Positions 7,796-16,498 of a DNA stretch of 64,000 nucleotides are shown here, piece by piece (the first letter of the stretch is position 1; each line of letters begins with the position of its first letter). The translations under genes were made by a program, and so were the position numbers. Below the pieces are notes generated by a model that saw only the letters and a list, made by a program, of their open reading frames with translations, was not told where the DNA came from and searched no databases. The stretch covers positions 11,042 through 75,041 of the forward strand of contig CAAGEH010000013.1 in assembly GCA_900768795.1 (NCBI GenBank), read 5' to 3'. The DNA is from an uncultured Collinsella sp. (GTDB taxonomy: Bacteria; Actinomycetota; Coriobacteriia; Coriobacteriales; Coriobacteriaceae).

Positions 7796-8701
7796 ATGAC
7801 TGCAAACGTATTGCCCGAGCATGCGCAAGGCGCCCTCCGCGAGCGCATGGCGCATATCAAGTACGTCTTTACCGACCTCGACGCGACGATGCTCGCGCCG
7901 GGCTCGTGCATGCTTTCCGACAACGACGGCAACCCCTCAACCAAGCTGGTCGAGGCGCTCTGCGCGCTTAAACGCGCGGGTATCGAGGTCATTCCCACGA
8001 GCGGGCGCAACCGTACCATGATCCACGAGGACGCGCGCCTCATGGGGCTCAACAGCTACATCGGCGAGATGGGCGGGCTCATCATGCTCGACCTCAAGGC
8101 CAACAGGTGGGAGTACTTTACCGGCGATCTGCCGTTCGACCCCGAGTCGGGTCTGACCCCGCATCAGGTGATCGAGCAGACGGGCGTGTGCGAGCGCATC
8201 CTCAACCGCTGGCCGCACATGATCGAGTACCACAACGACATGTCGACCGGCTACAAATATCGCGAGGTCACCGTGGGCATGCGCGGGTCGGTTCCCAACG
8301 ACGAGGTCCAGGCCATGCTCGACGAGCTCGGTATGGGGCTCGTGTGGGGGAGCAACGGGTTCCTCACGCACGTCTCCAAGCCCACGACGCTCGACCTGCC
8401 CGAGGGGGTTCACGGCGAGGCGTACAACATCATGCCCACCGGGCTCAACAAGGGTGCCGCCATCGAGCGCTTCTGCGCCGCGCGCGGTATCGACCGCTCG
8501 GAGACGCTCGCCTTGGGCGATTCCGAGTCGGACTATTTCATGGCCGATGCGGTCGATATGTTCTGCCTGGTCGAGAACGGGCTGGAGTCCGACGGCGCCG
8601 AGGCGTTCCTCGCGGCGCACGACAACGCGTTCGTCACGCGCGGGCGCATCATCGACGGCTGGGCGGCAACGGCCGCCACGCTCATCGAGGCCCACAGCTA
8701 G
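7796..8701 (+). CDS. HAD-superfamily phosphatase
   Basis: A 301-residue cytosolic hydrolase of the haloacid dehalogenase superfamily. Motif I is FTDLDATML near residue 26 (nucleophile and acid/base aspartates in DxDxT), motif II is IPTSGRNRTM near 65, the lysine is in NIMPTGLNKGAAIERF near 218, and motif IV is LALGDSESDYFM near 240. The large cap between motifs II and III puts it with the Cof / mannosyl-3-phosphoglycerate phosphatase type. The substrate is not evident. The start follows GGGAG. It lies between murE and murI, but no wall-related role can be read from the sequence. Confidence 0.85.
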   Translation: MTANVLPEHAQGALRERMAHIKYVFTDLDATMLAPGSCMLSDNDGNPSTKLVEALCALKRAGIEVIPTSGRNRTMIHEDARLMGLNSYIGEMGGLIMLDLKANRWEYFTGDLPFDPESGLTPHQVIEQTGVCERILNRWPHMIEYHNDMSTGYKYREVTVGMRGSVPNDEVQAMLDELGMGLVWGSNGFLTHVSKPTTLDLPEGVHGEAYNIMPTGLNKGAAIERFCAARGIDRSETLALGDSESDYFMADAVDMFCLVENGLESDGAEAFLAAHDNAFVTRGRIIDGWAATAATLIEAHS

Positions 8702-8716
8702 AATCGGGTTTTAACC

Positions 8717-9646
8717 ATGACGTTTTCAGTGAACACCTCAGATATCGGTGCAGATATCAACGACGATATCAACGCCTGCCCCGTCGGCGTGTTCGACTCG
8801 GGTTTGGGCGGCCTCACGGTCGCGCGCGCCATCGCGCACGCGCTGCCGCATGAGTCCGTCTACTACTTTGGCGACACCAAGCGCTGTCCCTACGGTGTGC
8901 GCACCGAGGACCAGGTCCGGTCGTTTACGCTCCAGGCGGGGCGTTGGCTTGCGCACCACAGCATCAAGATCTTGGTCATCGCCTGCAACACGGCGACGGC
9001 TGCCGCCCTGCGCATCGCGCAGCAGACGCTCGACGTGCCCGTTATCGGCGTGATCGCCCCGGGAGCGCGCGCCGCCATCAACTCCACGCGCACGCGCAAG
9101 GTGGGCGTGCTCGCCACCGACCTCACCATCAGGTCCGGCGCATACACGCGCGCGATCCAGGACCTCGATGCGGGTGTCGACGTCTACGGATGCCCCGCCT
9201 CCCGTTTTGTCGAGATCGTGGAGCACGAGCTTGCGACCGGCGCGCATCTTCAGGAGCGCTGGCTCGAGGACGAGGACGTGTTCGACACGCCCGAGGTCAG
9301 GCGAATCGTGGGCGAGGTCACCGCGCCGCTGCGCGATGTCGATGTCGACACCGTCGTTTTGGGCTGCACGCATTTTCCGCTGCTCGTGGGGCCGATCCGC
9401 CATGCGCTCGGTCCCGGCGTGCGCGTGGTGAGCTCCGCCGAGGAGACCACGCGCGAGCTGATCGATATCCTTTCGCGCCGTGAGCAGCTCGCGCCCGCCA
9501 CGTGCGAGCCCGAGCACCGGTTTGCCACCACGTCCGACGACCTCGCGTCGTTCGCCGCGGCGGGCAGCTTTATCTTCGGTCAGCCGCTCAAGAGCATCGA
9601 ACACGTTGACGAGGACGAGCTCGCCGCCCTTTCGCTTCATGTATAG
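8717..9646 (+). CDS. murI: Glutamate racemase
   Basis: Makes D-glutamate for peptidoglycan from L-glutamate without a cofactor. The 309-residue protein has the start signature GVFDSGLGGLTVARAI, YYFGDTKRCPYG, and the two catalytic cysteines in VIACNTATAAAL (near residue 95) and VVLGCTHFPLL (near 217). It is some 30-40 residues longer than typical, because of an N-terminal lead (MTFSVNTSDIGADINDDINA) and a longer C-terminus. The ribosome site before ATG 8717 is weak. It is 15 nt after the HAD gene and 24 nt before rph, so it is probably co-transcribed with both. Confidence 0.95.
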   Translation: MTFSVNTSDIGADINDDINACPVGVFDSGLGGLTVARAIAHALPHESVYYFGDTKRCPYGVRTEDQVRSFTLQAGRWLAHHSIKILVIACNTATAAALRIAQQTLDVPVIGVIAPGARAAINSTRTRKVGVLATDLTIRSGAYTRAIQDLDAGVDVYGCPASRFVEIVEHELATGAHLQERWLEDEDVFDTPEVRRIVGEVTAPLRDVDVDTVVLGCTHFPLLVGPIRHALGPGVRVVSSAEETTRELIDILSRREQLAPATCEPEHRFATTSDDLASFAAAGSFIFGQPLKSIEHVDEDELAALSLHV

Positions 9647-9670
9647 ACGCCCCGGTTTGTGAGGTTTTTC

Positions 9671-10429
9671 ATGTCAGATTCGACTTCCACTGCTGCCGAG
9701 AACACGTTGCAGCGAAGCGAGGGACGCGCCGCCAACCGGATACGCTCCGTTTCGCTTGAATGCGATGTGCTCAAAAACGCCGCGGGATCGTGCTTCGTCA
9801 AATTCGGCGACACGCACGTGCTCTGCGCCGCGACGATCGAGGAGGGCGTGCCCGCTTGGCGCCGCTCCTCGCATGCCGGCTGGGTGACCGCGGAGTACGC
9901 CATGCTGCCCGCCTCCACAGGTCGCCGTTCACCGCGCGAGTACAAGGGCCGCAAGGGTCGTTCGATGGAGATTGAGCGCCTGATCGGCCGTAGCCTGCGC
10001 ACGGTGGTCAACATGCGCTCGCTCGGCGAATACACGGTCACGGTCGACTGCGACGTGATTCAGGCCGACGGCGGCACGCGCACGGCGAGTGTCACCGGTG
10101 CATGGGTCGCGCTCCACGATGCGCTCATGTCGTGGGTCGACGCCGGCAAGCTCCCGCGCCTGCCGATCACCGGTCAGGTCGCCGCCATCTCGATGGGGAT
10201 CGTGGACGGCAATGCGCTGCTCGACCTCGATTACCGCGAGGACAGCCATGCCGACGTCGACATGAACCTCGTGGGCACCGATACGGGCGAGTACATCGAG
10301 ATCCAGGGGACGGGGGAGAAGACCCCGTTTTGCCGCGCGCGTCTGGGCGAGCTGCTCGACCTGGGTGATGCCGGTATCGCCAAGCTCATCGACCTGCAAA
10401 ATCAGGTGACGGGTTTCCGCGACGAGTAG
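9671..10429 (+). CDS. rph: Ribonuclease PH
   Basis: Phosphorolytic 3'-5' exoribonuclease trimming tRNA 3' ends. The 252-residue protein has RIRSVSLECDVLKNAAGSC at the start, the GWVTAEYAMLPASTGRR and EIERLIGRSLRTVV segments, IQADGGTRTASVTGA for the active site, and DLDYREDSHADVDMNLV. The ATG at 9671 sits after GTGAGG; the GTG at 9659 would place the start on that ribosome site. The murI-rph-rdgB order is common in bacteria, which supports an operon. Confidence 0.95.
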   Translation: MSDSTSTAAENTLQRSEGRAANRIRSVSLECDVLKNAAGSCFVKFGDTHVLCAATIEEGVPAWRRSSHAGWVTAEYAMLPASTGRRSPREYKGRKGRSMEIERLIGRSLRTVVNMRSLGEYTVTVDCDVIQADGGTRTASVTGAWVALHDALMSWVDAGKLPRLPITGQVAAISMGIVDGNALLDLDYREDSHADVDMNLVGTDTGEYIEIQGTGEKTPFCRARLGELLDLGDAGIAKLIDLQNQVTGFRDE

Positions 10430-10576
10430 CGGTACGCCCATTTGTTTTCGTAACGTGTGACGGCGCGCGCTTGTTTTTGCGACCGCTGGTCGCGCCTTCA
10501 GGATTCCGCGACGGCAGACGTCGCGTTCGTTCAAATCCTGCTCGATGTACATCCAAGCAATCTAAGGAGTTCCCCC

Positions 10577-11218
10577 ATGGCACTGCAGCGTATCGACAAG
10601 ACCATGCTCGATCCCAACAAAACCATCGTTGTCGCTACGGGCAACGCGCACAAGCTCACCGAGATCCGGGACATCCTCGGCAAGGTGCTTCCCGACGTCG
10701 AGTTCGTCTCGCTCGCTCAGCTGGGCGATTTCGATGACCCCGAGGAGACGGGCACGACGTTCGAGGCCAACGCGCTCATCAAGGCCGAGGCCGCCGTTGC
10801 CGAGACCGGGTTTTCCGCTATCGCCGACGACTCCGGCCTCGTGGTCGATGCGCTCGACGGCGAGCCCGGCGTGTATTCCGCGCGCTACGCGGGGGTGCAT
10901 GGCGACGATGCCGCCAACAACGCCAAGCTGCTCCGCAATCTCGAGAACGTCGAGGACGCCGACCGAACCGCGCGCTTTATGAGCGTGGTCGCGCTCGTCC
11001 GTGCCGACGGTATCGTCTTGAGCGGCGAGGGCTCGTGCGAGGGCATGATCGGGCACGAGCTGCGCGGCGACCACGGTTTTGGCTACGACCCGCTGTTTCT
11101 GCCCAACGACACGCCGGGCAAAACCATGGCGGAGCTCACCTCGGAGGAGAAAAACGCCATCAGCCACAGGTTCCATGCGCTGCAGAACCTTTCGCGCGAG
11201 CTGACGGGGGACAAATAG
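10577..11218 (+). CDS. rdgB: XTP/dITP diphosphatase (Ham1 family)
   Basis: House-cleaning pyrophosphatase that removes deaminated purine nucleotides such as dITP and XTP. The 213-residue protein opens with TIVVATGNAHKLTEIRDIL, the family signature, and has TFEANALIKAEAAV, ADDSGLVVDALDGEPGVYSARYAG, FGYDPLFLP and the terminal ISHRFHALQNL. ATG 10577 follows a strong AAGGAG; the frame extends upstream but without a usable start. Its stop codon directly abuts the ATG of dtd. Confidence 0.94.
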   Translation: MALQRIDKTMLDPNKTIVVATGNAHKLTEIRDILGKVLPDVEFVSLAQLGDFDDPEETGTTFEANALIKAEAAVAETGFSAIADDSGLVVDALDGEPGVYSARYAGVHGDDAANNAKLLRNLENVEDADRTARFMSVVALVRADGIVLSGEGSCEGMIGHELRGDHGFGYDPLFLPNDTPGKTMAELTSEEKNAISHRFHALQNLSRELTGDK

Positions 11219-11665
11219 ATGCGCGCCGTCGTTCAACGCGTCGCATGCGCCTCGGTCGAGGTCGACGGGGCAACGGTCGGCTCTATCGACCGGGGCTATC
11301 TCGTGCTTTTGGGCGTGGCGGCAACGGACACCCAAGCGGAAGCCGAAAAGCTCTGGAACAAGATCTGGGCGCTGCGCATCAACGAGGACAGTGCGGGCAA
11401 GACCAACCTGGCGCTCGTCAACGCGGGAAACGCCGTGCTCATCGTTTCACAGTTCACGCTGCTTGCCGACTGCAAGCACGGTAGGCGCCCCTCGTTTTCG
11501 GCCGCGGGTCCCGCCGAGCATGCCGAGGAACTGTATCGCGCGTTCTGCGAGCTCGCGCGTGCGGACGCGGCTACGGTCGAGACAGGCGTGTTCGGTGCCC
11601 ATATGCAGGTAAAACTCGAGAACGACGGACCGTTTACCATCGTGCTCGACACTGACGAGCTCTAG
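11219..11665 (+). CDS. dtd: D-aminoacyl-tRNA deacylase
   Basis: Hydrolyses D-amino acids (and glycine mischarged on tRNA-Ala) from tRNA. The 148-residue protein shows MRAVVQRV at the start, LLGVA, the catalytic SQFTLLADCKHGRRPSF, and the C-terminal cross-subunit NDGPFTIVLDT motif. It begins at the base after the rdgB stop, so the two are translationally coupled. The pairing of a nucleotide-pool cleaner and a tRNA proofreader is a quality-control theme, not proof of one pathway. Confidence 0.94.
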   Translation: MRAVVQRVACASVEVDGATVGSIDRGYLVLLGVAATDTQAEAEKLWNKIWALRINEDSAGKTNLALVNAGNAVLIVSQFTLLADCKHGRRPSFSAAGPAEHAEELYRAFCELARADAATVETGVFGAHMQVKLENDGPFTIVLDTDEL

Positions 11666-11965
11666 CGCCTGGGCGTTTGGGCGCGCGGATGTTTTTGTGC
11701 GTGGGCGTGGGCGGACGCTCGACCGTCGCGTCGTCTCGAGCGCAGACAGAACGCCTGACCGCCGCGTCGTTTTGGGTTCGGGCTGACGTCTGGCGCTGCC
11801 TCGTCAAATCTAACCATCGATGATGGCCGAGTGCCGCGGCTGCCTGCGGCGTCCATGCTGCATACGGAAATGTGAAGAAACCGTGTATGCTGCTATACTC
11901 CTCTGCGTTTGACTACGTTGGGCGCATTGCGCCCAAATTGGATAGCCCCCAGGAGGCTCAATCAC
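11666..11965 (+). other. dtd-veg spacer with direct repeat
   Basis: This 300-nt gap has no gene. A ~20-nt direct repeat occurs at 11715-11734 and 11751-11770 (ACGCTCGACCGTCGCGTCGT and ACGCCTGACCGCCGCGTCGT), 36 nt apart. No convincing terminator follows dtd. Confidence 0.5.
11871..11899 (+). promoter_or_regulatory. Candidate promoter of veg-ispE
   Basis: TGTGAA (11871-11876), a 17-nt spacer and TATACT (11894-11899) resemble a housekeeping promoter 67 nt before veg. Confidence 0.5.
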
Positions 11966-12265
11966 ATGGAAGAACTCGAAGGCAATCACGTCGAGGATAT
12001 TCAGGCAAAGTTGAAGGAAATGGTCGGGACGCTCGTCCGCGTCAAGGCCAACATGGGTCGTACGCGTGTCGTCGAGAAGCTCGGCCAGATCAAGAGCGTG
12101 CACCCTTCCGTCTTTATCGTCGAGGTCGATGAGCGCCGCGGCCGCAAGTCGCGTCAGTCCTACCAGTACATCGACGTTCTGACCGGTCAGGTCGAGCTGT
12201 TCGATCCCGAGACCGGCGAGCATATCTTTACCCCTGCGAACGCTCAGCTCGAGGAGCAGCAGTAA
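11966..12265 (+). CDS. veg: Veg family protein
   Basis: A 99-residue protein of the Veg family (formerly DUF1021), small basic beta-barrel-like proteins; in Bacillus subtilis Veg affects biofilm matrix gene expression. The core VKANMGRTRVVEKLGQIKSV and the tyrosine-bearing SYQYIDVLTGQVELF are visible. The start is ATG 11966 after CAGGAGG; the open frame extends further upstream without one. It is 2 nt before ispE, as in B. subtilis, where veg also precedes ispE. The molecular activity is not known. Confidence 0.88.
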   Translation: MEELEGNHVEDIQAKLKEMVGTLVRVKANMGRTRVVEKLGQIKSVHPSVFIVEVDERRGRKSRQSYQYIDVLTGQVELFDPETGEHIFTPANAQLEEQQ

Positions 12266-12267
12266 CG

Positions 12268-13134
12268 GTGGCAAACGGGTCTCTCGTGAGGCGTGCGCCC
12301 GCCAAGATCAATCTCTATCTGGGCGTGCATCCCGAGCGTGACGAGCGCGGCTATCATCGGGTCGATTCGGTGATGGCGGCGCTCGATTTATGTGACGTGC
12401 TGGAGTTTGAGCCGGCAGATCGGCTTGCCGTGGATATCGATACGGCGCCCGGGCTTCCCAACGAAAAGAACTCCGTGTATCGCGCGGCGCTCGCGCTCGC
12501 CGAGGCGCTTGACCGCAAGCCCGCCGTGCACATCTCGGTTACCAAGCGGATTCCGCTTTGCGCGGGGCTGGGAGGTCCCTCCACCGATGCCGCGTGCGCC
12601 CTTTTGGGCCTGTGCGAGCTTTGGGGCGTCGAGGCGGCGGCCGCTCCGCTCGACAAGATTGCGCGCTCGATCGGTGCCGACGTGCCGTTCTTTTTGCATG
12701 AGTCGCCGTCGTTCTACGTGGGCGGAGGAGACGTGTACAAGGAGGGCTTTGCCCCTATGGGACAGCTCCCCGTCGTGCTCGTCAAGGGCGAGGACGCGCG
12801 CGTCTCGACCGTCGACGCCTATAGGACGTTTGATGCCGACCCCGTGCCGGCAGGTCCTCTCGATAGCCTGCTCGATGCGTTGAGGGCGGACGATACTTCG
12901 CGTGCGCTTTCGCGCATCTTTAACAATTTGGCTCCGGTCGCCCGCAAGCTCGAGCCTCAGGTCGCGCAGACGCTCGATTGGCTGCGTTCCCGCTCAGGTG
13001 TGCGCGTGGCGGACGTCTGCGGTTCGGGCGCGTGCACCTTCGCCATCTGCGATTCTGCCTCGACGGCAGATCTGCTGGCGCGCTCGGCACGCACCGAGTT
13101 CGGTTGGTGGAGTGCGGCCACGCATCTAATGTAG
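12268..13134 (+). CDS. ispE: 4-diphosphocytidyl-2-C-methyl-D-erythritol kinase
   Basis: ATP-dependent kinase of the non-mevalonate isoprenoid pathway, acting after IspD and before IspF (both at 30.8-32 kb). The 288-residue GHMP kinase has RRAPAKINLYLGV at the start, the glycine-rich ATP loop KRIPLCAGLGGPSTDAACALL near residue 95, and a C-terminal CGSGACTFAIC motif. GTG start at 12268, 2 nt after the veg stop; the veg 3' end supplies GAGGAG. Slightly divergent from the consensus GLGGGSSDAA by a Pro and Thr. Confidence 0.94.
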   Translation: MANGSLVRRAPAKINLYLGVHPERDERGYHRVDSVMAALDLCDVLEFEPADRLAVDIDTAPGLPNEKNSVYRAALALAEALDRKPAVHISVTKRIPLCAGLGGPSTDAACALLGLCELWGVEAAAAPLDKIARSIGADVPFFLHESPSFYVGGGDVYKEGFAPMGQLPVVLVKGEDARVSTVDAYRTFDADPVPAGPLDSLLDALRADDTSRALSRIFNNLAPVARKLEPQVAQTLDWLRSRSGVRVADVCGSGACTFAICDSASTADLLARSARTEFGWWSAATHLM

Positions 13135-13302
13135 TGGCGCGCTCGAGGGCACAAGTTCGTCGCGTGCCCCGCAAGTACGGGAGTGGGATCGGTGGGAGCG
13201 CGTGATGCGGAAAGGCGCCCCCACCAGTTCCTCGCGCGCACCCCAAGGCCGCCGCTATAGCCGCGACGAAATGTTGGCGCTGCGACATTTCCTAAGTTTT
13301 AC

Positions 13303-13331
13303 TGGCACGTCGCCGCGTTCTTTGCTACTAT
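13303..13331 (+). promoter_or_regulatory. Candidate promoter of tRNA-Pro
   Basis: TGGCAC (13303-13308), 17 nt and TACTAT (13326-13331) lie 11 nt before the tRNA. The spacer 13135-13342 between ispE and this tRNA has no gene. Confidence 0.45.
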
Positions 13332-13342
13332 AGTCGAGCTAA

Positions 13343-13419
13343 CGGGTTGTGGCTCAGTTTGGTAGAGCACTGCGTTCGGGACGCAGGGGTCGCTGGTTCA
13401 AATCCAGTCAACCCGACCA
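13343..13419 (+). tRNA. tRNA-Pro (anticodon CGG), CCA encoded
   Basis: Acceptor CGGGTTG/CAACCCG, anticodon stem CTGCG/CGCAG around TTCGGGA, T arm CTGG-TTCAAAT-CCAG, discriminator A and an encoded CCA. Length 77 nt. Confidence 0.97.
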
Positions 13420-13430
13420 TTGCAATGATA

Positions 13431-13453
13431 GGGGCTGTTCGCAGCCCCTTTTT
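13431..13453 (+). terminator. Intrinsic terminator after tRNA-Pro
   Basis: Stem GGGGCTG/CAGCCCC with loop TTCG, followed by TTTTT. Confidence 0.9.
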
Positions 13454-13565
13454 CATGCGGCTGCAGAATATGTGACCGTATGGGTTGTTGGCTTGTTCGG
13501 TTGTTCATACCGAATGGGCGTTGTATACTCAATCAAGCTTGTCTTGCTGTTTTGTGGAGGTCTAC

Positions 13566-13838
13566 ATGTTTGGACTGAGGGCTCCTGAGCTCATCATTAT
13601 TCTTATCGTCGTACTTGTCATCTTCGGGCCTAAAAACCTCCCGAAGCTCGGCAAATCTCTCGGCTCTACGGTAAAGAACATCCGTGAGGGCATGGAGGGC
13701 GACGACGACGAGAAGAAGTCCGAGGATTCCGCCAAGGAGGACGGCGAGGCCGTCACCGACGAGGATCCCGAGATCGCCGAGCTCGAGGCTAAGCTCGCCG
13801 CCGCCAAGGCCAAGCAGGCCGAGAAAGACGACGAGTAG
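13566..13838 (+). CDS. tatA: Sec-independent protein translocase subunit TatA
   Basis: A 90-residue membrane protein of the twin-arginine export system. It has a short N-terminal helix (ELIIILIVVLVIFG), the conserved FGPKNLPKLGKSLG hinge and amphipathic helix, then a very acidic, Lys-rich tail (residues 38-90) ending in a predicted coiled helix. The start ATG 13566 follows GGAGG. No tatC or tatB is adjacent, so the channel partner is elsewhere. TatA and TatB cannot be told apart with certainty, but the FGP motif and short length fit TatA. Confidence 0.9.
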   Translation: MFGLRAPELIIILIVVLVIFGPKNLPKLGKSLGSTVKNIREGMEGDDDEKKSEDSAKEDGEAVTDEDPEIAELEAKLAAAKAKQAEKDDE

Positions 13839-13862
13839 ACGTCTAACCGCTGGGTTTTAATC

Positions 13863-13901
13863 GACCGGCTTTGCCTTACAGGATGGCAAGCCGGTCATTT
13901 T
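13863..13901 (+). terminator. Intrinsic terminator after tatA
   Basis: Stem GACCGGCTTTGCC (13863-13875) with GGCAAGCCGGTC (13885-13896), one bulge, then ATTTTT. It separates tatA from greA. Confidence 0.8.
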
Positions 13902-13938
13902 TCCGTTTATTACTGGATTCGTGTTTGGAGTTGTGGAC

Positions 13939-14412
13939 ATGGACGCAAGTCAGATCCAACTTACCGCCGAGGGCAAGCAGAAGCTTATCGACGAGCTTGC
14001 TTGGCGCGAGGGCGATTACGCCAAGGAGATTGTCGAGGACATCAAAGAGGCCCGTGCATTCGGCGACCTTTCGGAGAACTCCGAATACGACGCGGCAAAG
14101 GATAAGCAGGCGCAGAACGCCTCCCGTATCGCCGAGATCCAGGCTATTCTCGCAAATGCGCAGGTTGTCGACGGTACTTCGAGCGACCTGACCGTTTCCA
14201 TCGGCTGCACCGTCACCCTGGTCGACCAGGACGGCGTCGCCAACGACTTCACGATCGTGGGCACCACCGAGACCAACTCGCTCGAGCGCAAGATCTCCAA
14301 CGAGTCTCCCGTGGGCGCTGCCATCATCGGCCACGGCGAGGGCGACACCGTCGAGGTCGTCACCCCTTCGGGCAAGACGCGCGCCTACATCATCACTAAG
14401 GTCACGCGCTAG
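13939..14412 (+). CDS. greA: Transcription elongation factor GreA
   Basis: Stimulates RNA cleavage by backtracked RNA polymerase. The 157-residue protein has the N-terminal coiled coil with the conserved acidic tip (ARAFGDLSENSEYDAAKDKQ, near residue 42) and the C-terminal FKBP-like domain with SPVGAAIIGHGEGDTVEV. ATG 13939 fits family length; a GTG at 13921 is in frame but would add six residues. greA followed by lysS is a common pair, but a terminator separates them here. Confidence 0.95.
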   Translation: MDASQIQLTAEGKQKLIDELAWREGDYAKEIVEDIKEARAFGDLSENSEYDAAKDKQAQNASRIAEIQAILANAQVVDGTSSDLTVSIGCTVTLVDQDGVANDFTIVGTTETNSLERKISNESPVGAAIIGHGEGDTVEVVTPSGKTRAYIITKVTR

Positions 14413-14443
14413 ATCGCGCGGGTCCCAACGTCTGTGTAATAGC

Positions 14444-14480
14444 CGCTCCCTGGGACGTATGCCTCAGGGAGCGTTTTATT
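14444..14480 (+). terminator. Intrinsic terminator between greA and lysS
   Basis: Stem CGCTCCCTG/CAGGGAGCG followed by TTTTATTT, ending 12 nt before the lysS start; transcription of lysS must read through it or start beneath it. Confidence 0.8.
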
Positions 14481-14492
14481 TGAGGAGAGAAC

Positions 14493-16460
14493 ATGGCAGA
14501 TAAGCAGACCAACGAGGCTGCATCAACACTTAACGACGAGCGCGCGACCCGCCTGAGCAAGCGTGCCGCGATGCTCGAGGCGGGGCAGAATCCGTATCCC
14601 GAGCACACCGAGCTCGACACCTATGTGACCGACATCGAGTCCAAGTACGCCGGGCTCGCCGACGGCGAGGACACCGAGGACGTCGTCAAGATCGCCGGTC
14701 GTGTCGTCGCCAAGCGCGGCCAGGGCAAGATCATGTTCATCGTCGTGCGCGACCCGACCGCCGAGATTCAGCTCTTCTGCCGCATCAACGAGATGGGCGA
14801 GGATGCATGGAGCACGCTCAAGGCGCTCGACCTCGGCGATATCGTCAACGTCGAGGGCGTCGTCGTCCGCACCAAGCGCGGCCAGCTCTCCGTCGCCCCG
14901 CGTCAGGCGCGTCTGCTCTCCAAGGCCGTACGCCCGCTCCCCGAGAAGTTCCACGGCCTCTCCGACAAGGAGACCCGCTATCGTCAGCGCTACGTCGACC
15001 TCATCGCCAACGAGGACGTGCGCGACACCTTCCGCAAGCGCTCGCAGATCCTCTCCACCTTCCGCCGCTTTATGGAGTCGGACGGATACATGGAGGTCGA
15101 GACCCCGATTCTGCAGACCATTCAGGGCGGCGCCACGGCCAAGCCCTTCATCACGCACTTCAACGCGCTCGACCAGGAGTGCTACCTGCGTATCGCTACC
15201 GAGCTGCACCTCAAGCGCTGCATCGTCGGCGGCTTTGAGCGCGTGTTCGAGATCGGTCGCATCTTCCGCAACGAGGGCATGGACCTCACGCACAACCCCG
15301 AGTTCACCACCATGGAGGCCTACCGAGCCTACTCCGACCTCGACGGCATGAAGGCGCTCGCCCAGGGCGTCATCAAGGCTGCCAACAAGGCAATCGGAAA
15401 CCCCGAGGTCATCGACTATCAGGGTCAGCAGATCGACCTTTCGGGCGAGTGGGCGAGCCGCCCCATGACCGATATCGTTTCCGATGTTATCGGCAAGAAG
15501 ATCACCATCGACACGCCGGTCGAGGAGCTCGCGGCCGCCGCGCGCGAGAAGGACATCGAGGTCAAGCCCGAGTGGACCGCCGGCAAGATCATCGCCGAAA
15601 TCTACGACGAGCTGGGCGAGGATACCATCGTCAACCCGACGTTCGTCTGCGATTACCCCATCGAGGTCAGCCCGCTCGCCAAGCGCTTCGAGGACGACCC
15701 GCGCCTGACGCACCGCTTTGAGCTCGTTATCGCCGGTCACGAGTACGCCAACGCGTTCTCCGAGCTTAACGACCCGGTCGATCAGGCCGAGCGCTTTAAG
15801 AAGCAGGTCGAGGAGAAGTTCGCCGGCGATGAGGAGGCCATGGAGTACGACGAGGACTACGTCCGCGCGCTCGAGTACGGCATGCCCCCCGCGGGCGGCA
15901 TCGGTATCGGCATCGACCGCGTGGTCATGCTCCTCACCAACCAGGCGTCCATCCGCGACGTGCTGCTGTTCCCGCATATGAAGCCCGAGGCGGGCACCAA
16001 GAGCGGCGCCGCGGCCGCTCGCAAGGCCGACGAGGCTGCTGCCGCCGCCAAGTCGTCCTATGCCGCCAACAAAAAGCCGACGCTCGACCTTTCCAAGGTG
16101 ACGGTCGAGCCGCTGTTCGAGGACTTTGTCGATTTCGACACCTTTAGCAAGAGCGACTTCCGCGCCGTGAAGGTCAAGGCTTGCGAGGCCGTCAAGAAGT
16201 CCAAGAAGCTTCTCAACTTCACGCTCGACGACGGCACGGGCACCGACCGCACCATCCTTTCGGGCATCCATGCCTACTACGCGCCCGAGGACCTGGTCGG
16301 CAAGACGCTTGTCGCCATCGTCAACCTGCCGCCGCGCGCCATGATGGGCATCGATTCCTGCGGCATGCTGCTTTCGGCTATTCACGAGGAGGCAGGCGAG
16401 GAGCGCCTCAACCTGCTGCAGCTCGATGACAGCATCCCCGCGGGTGCAAAGCTGTACTAA
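14493..16460 (+). CDS. lysS: Lysyl-tRNA synthetase with C-terminal tRNA-binding (EMAPII-like) domain
   Basis: Class II synthetase charging tRNA-Lys. Residues ~1-497 form the normal enzyme: OB-fold anticodon domain (IAGRVVAKRGQGKIMFIVV), motif 2 FEIGRIFRNEGMDLTHNPEFTTMEAY and motif 3 GGIGIGIDRVVMLL. An Ala-rich linker follows (~498-541, GAAAARKADEAAAAAKS), then a domain at ~542-655 like the C-terminal tRNA-binding domain of bacterial MetRS/EMAPII (FRAVKVKACEAV, LVAIVNLPPRAMMGIDSCGM). The total of 655 residues exceeds the usual ~500. The extra domain probably adds non-specific tRNA affinity. ATG follows GAGGAGAG. Confidence 0.95.
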   Translation: MADKQTNEAASTLNDERATRLSKRAAMLEAGQNPYPEHTELDTYVTDIESKYAGLADGEDTEDVVKIAGRVVAKRGQGKIMFIVVRDPTAEIQLFCRINEMGEDAWSTLKALDLGDIVNVEGVVVRTKRGQLSVAPRQARLLSKAVRPLPEKFHGLSDKETRYRQRYVDLIANEDVRDTFRKRSQILSTFRRFMESDGYMEVETPILQTIQGGATAKPFITHFNALDQECYLRIATELHLKRCIVGGFERVFEIGRIFRNEGMDLTHNPEFTTMEAYRAYSDLDGMKALAQGVIKAANKAIGNPEVIDYQGQQIDLSGEWASRPMTDIVSDVIGKKITIDTPVEELAAAAREKDIEVKPEWTAGKIIAEIYDELGEDTIVNPTFVCDYPIEVSPLAKRFEDDPRLTHRFELVIAGHEYANAFSELNDPVDQAERFKKQVEEKFAGDEEAMEYDEDYVRALEYGMPPAGGIGIGIDRVVMLLTNQASIRDVLLFPHMKPEAGTKSGAAAARKADEAAAAAKSSYAANKKPTLDLSKVTVEPLFEDFVDFDTFSKSDFRAVKVKACEAVKKSKKLLNFTLDDGTGTDRTILSGIHAYYAPEDLVGKTLVAIVNLPPRAMMGIDSCGMLLSAIHEEAGEERLNLLQLDDSIPAGAKLY

Positions 16461-16498
16461 GAATCTGTCCGGAAGACTCTTGCTTGGGCGACGATGCT

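Noticed and set aside
13921..13938. GTG start for greA
   Set aside because: It would add six residues not expected in the family; ATG 13939 gives the usual length.
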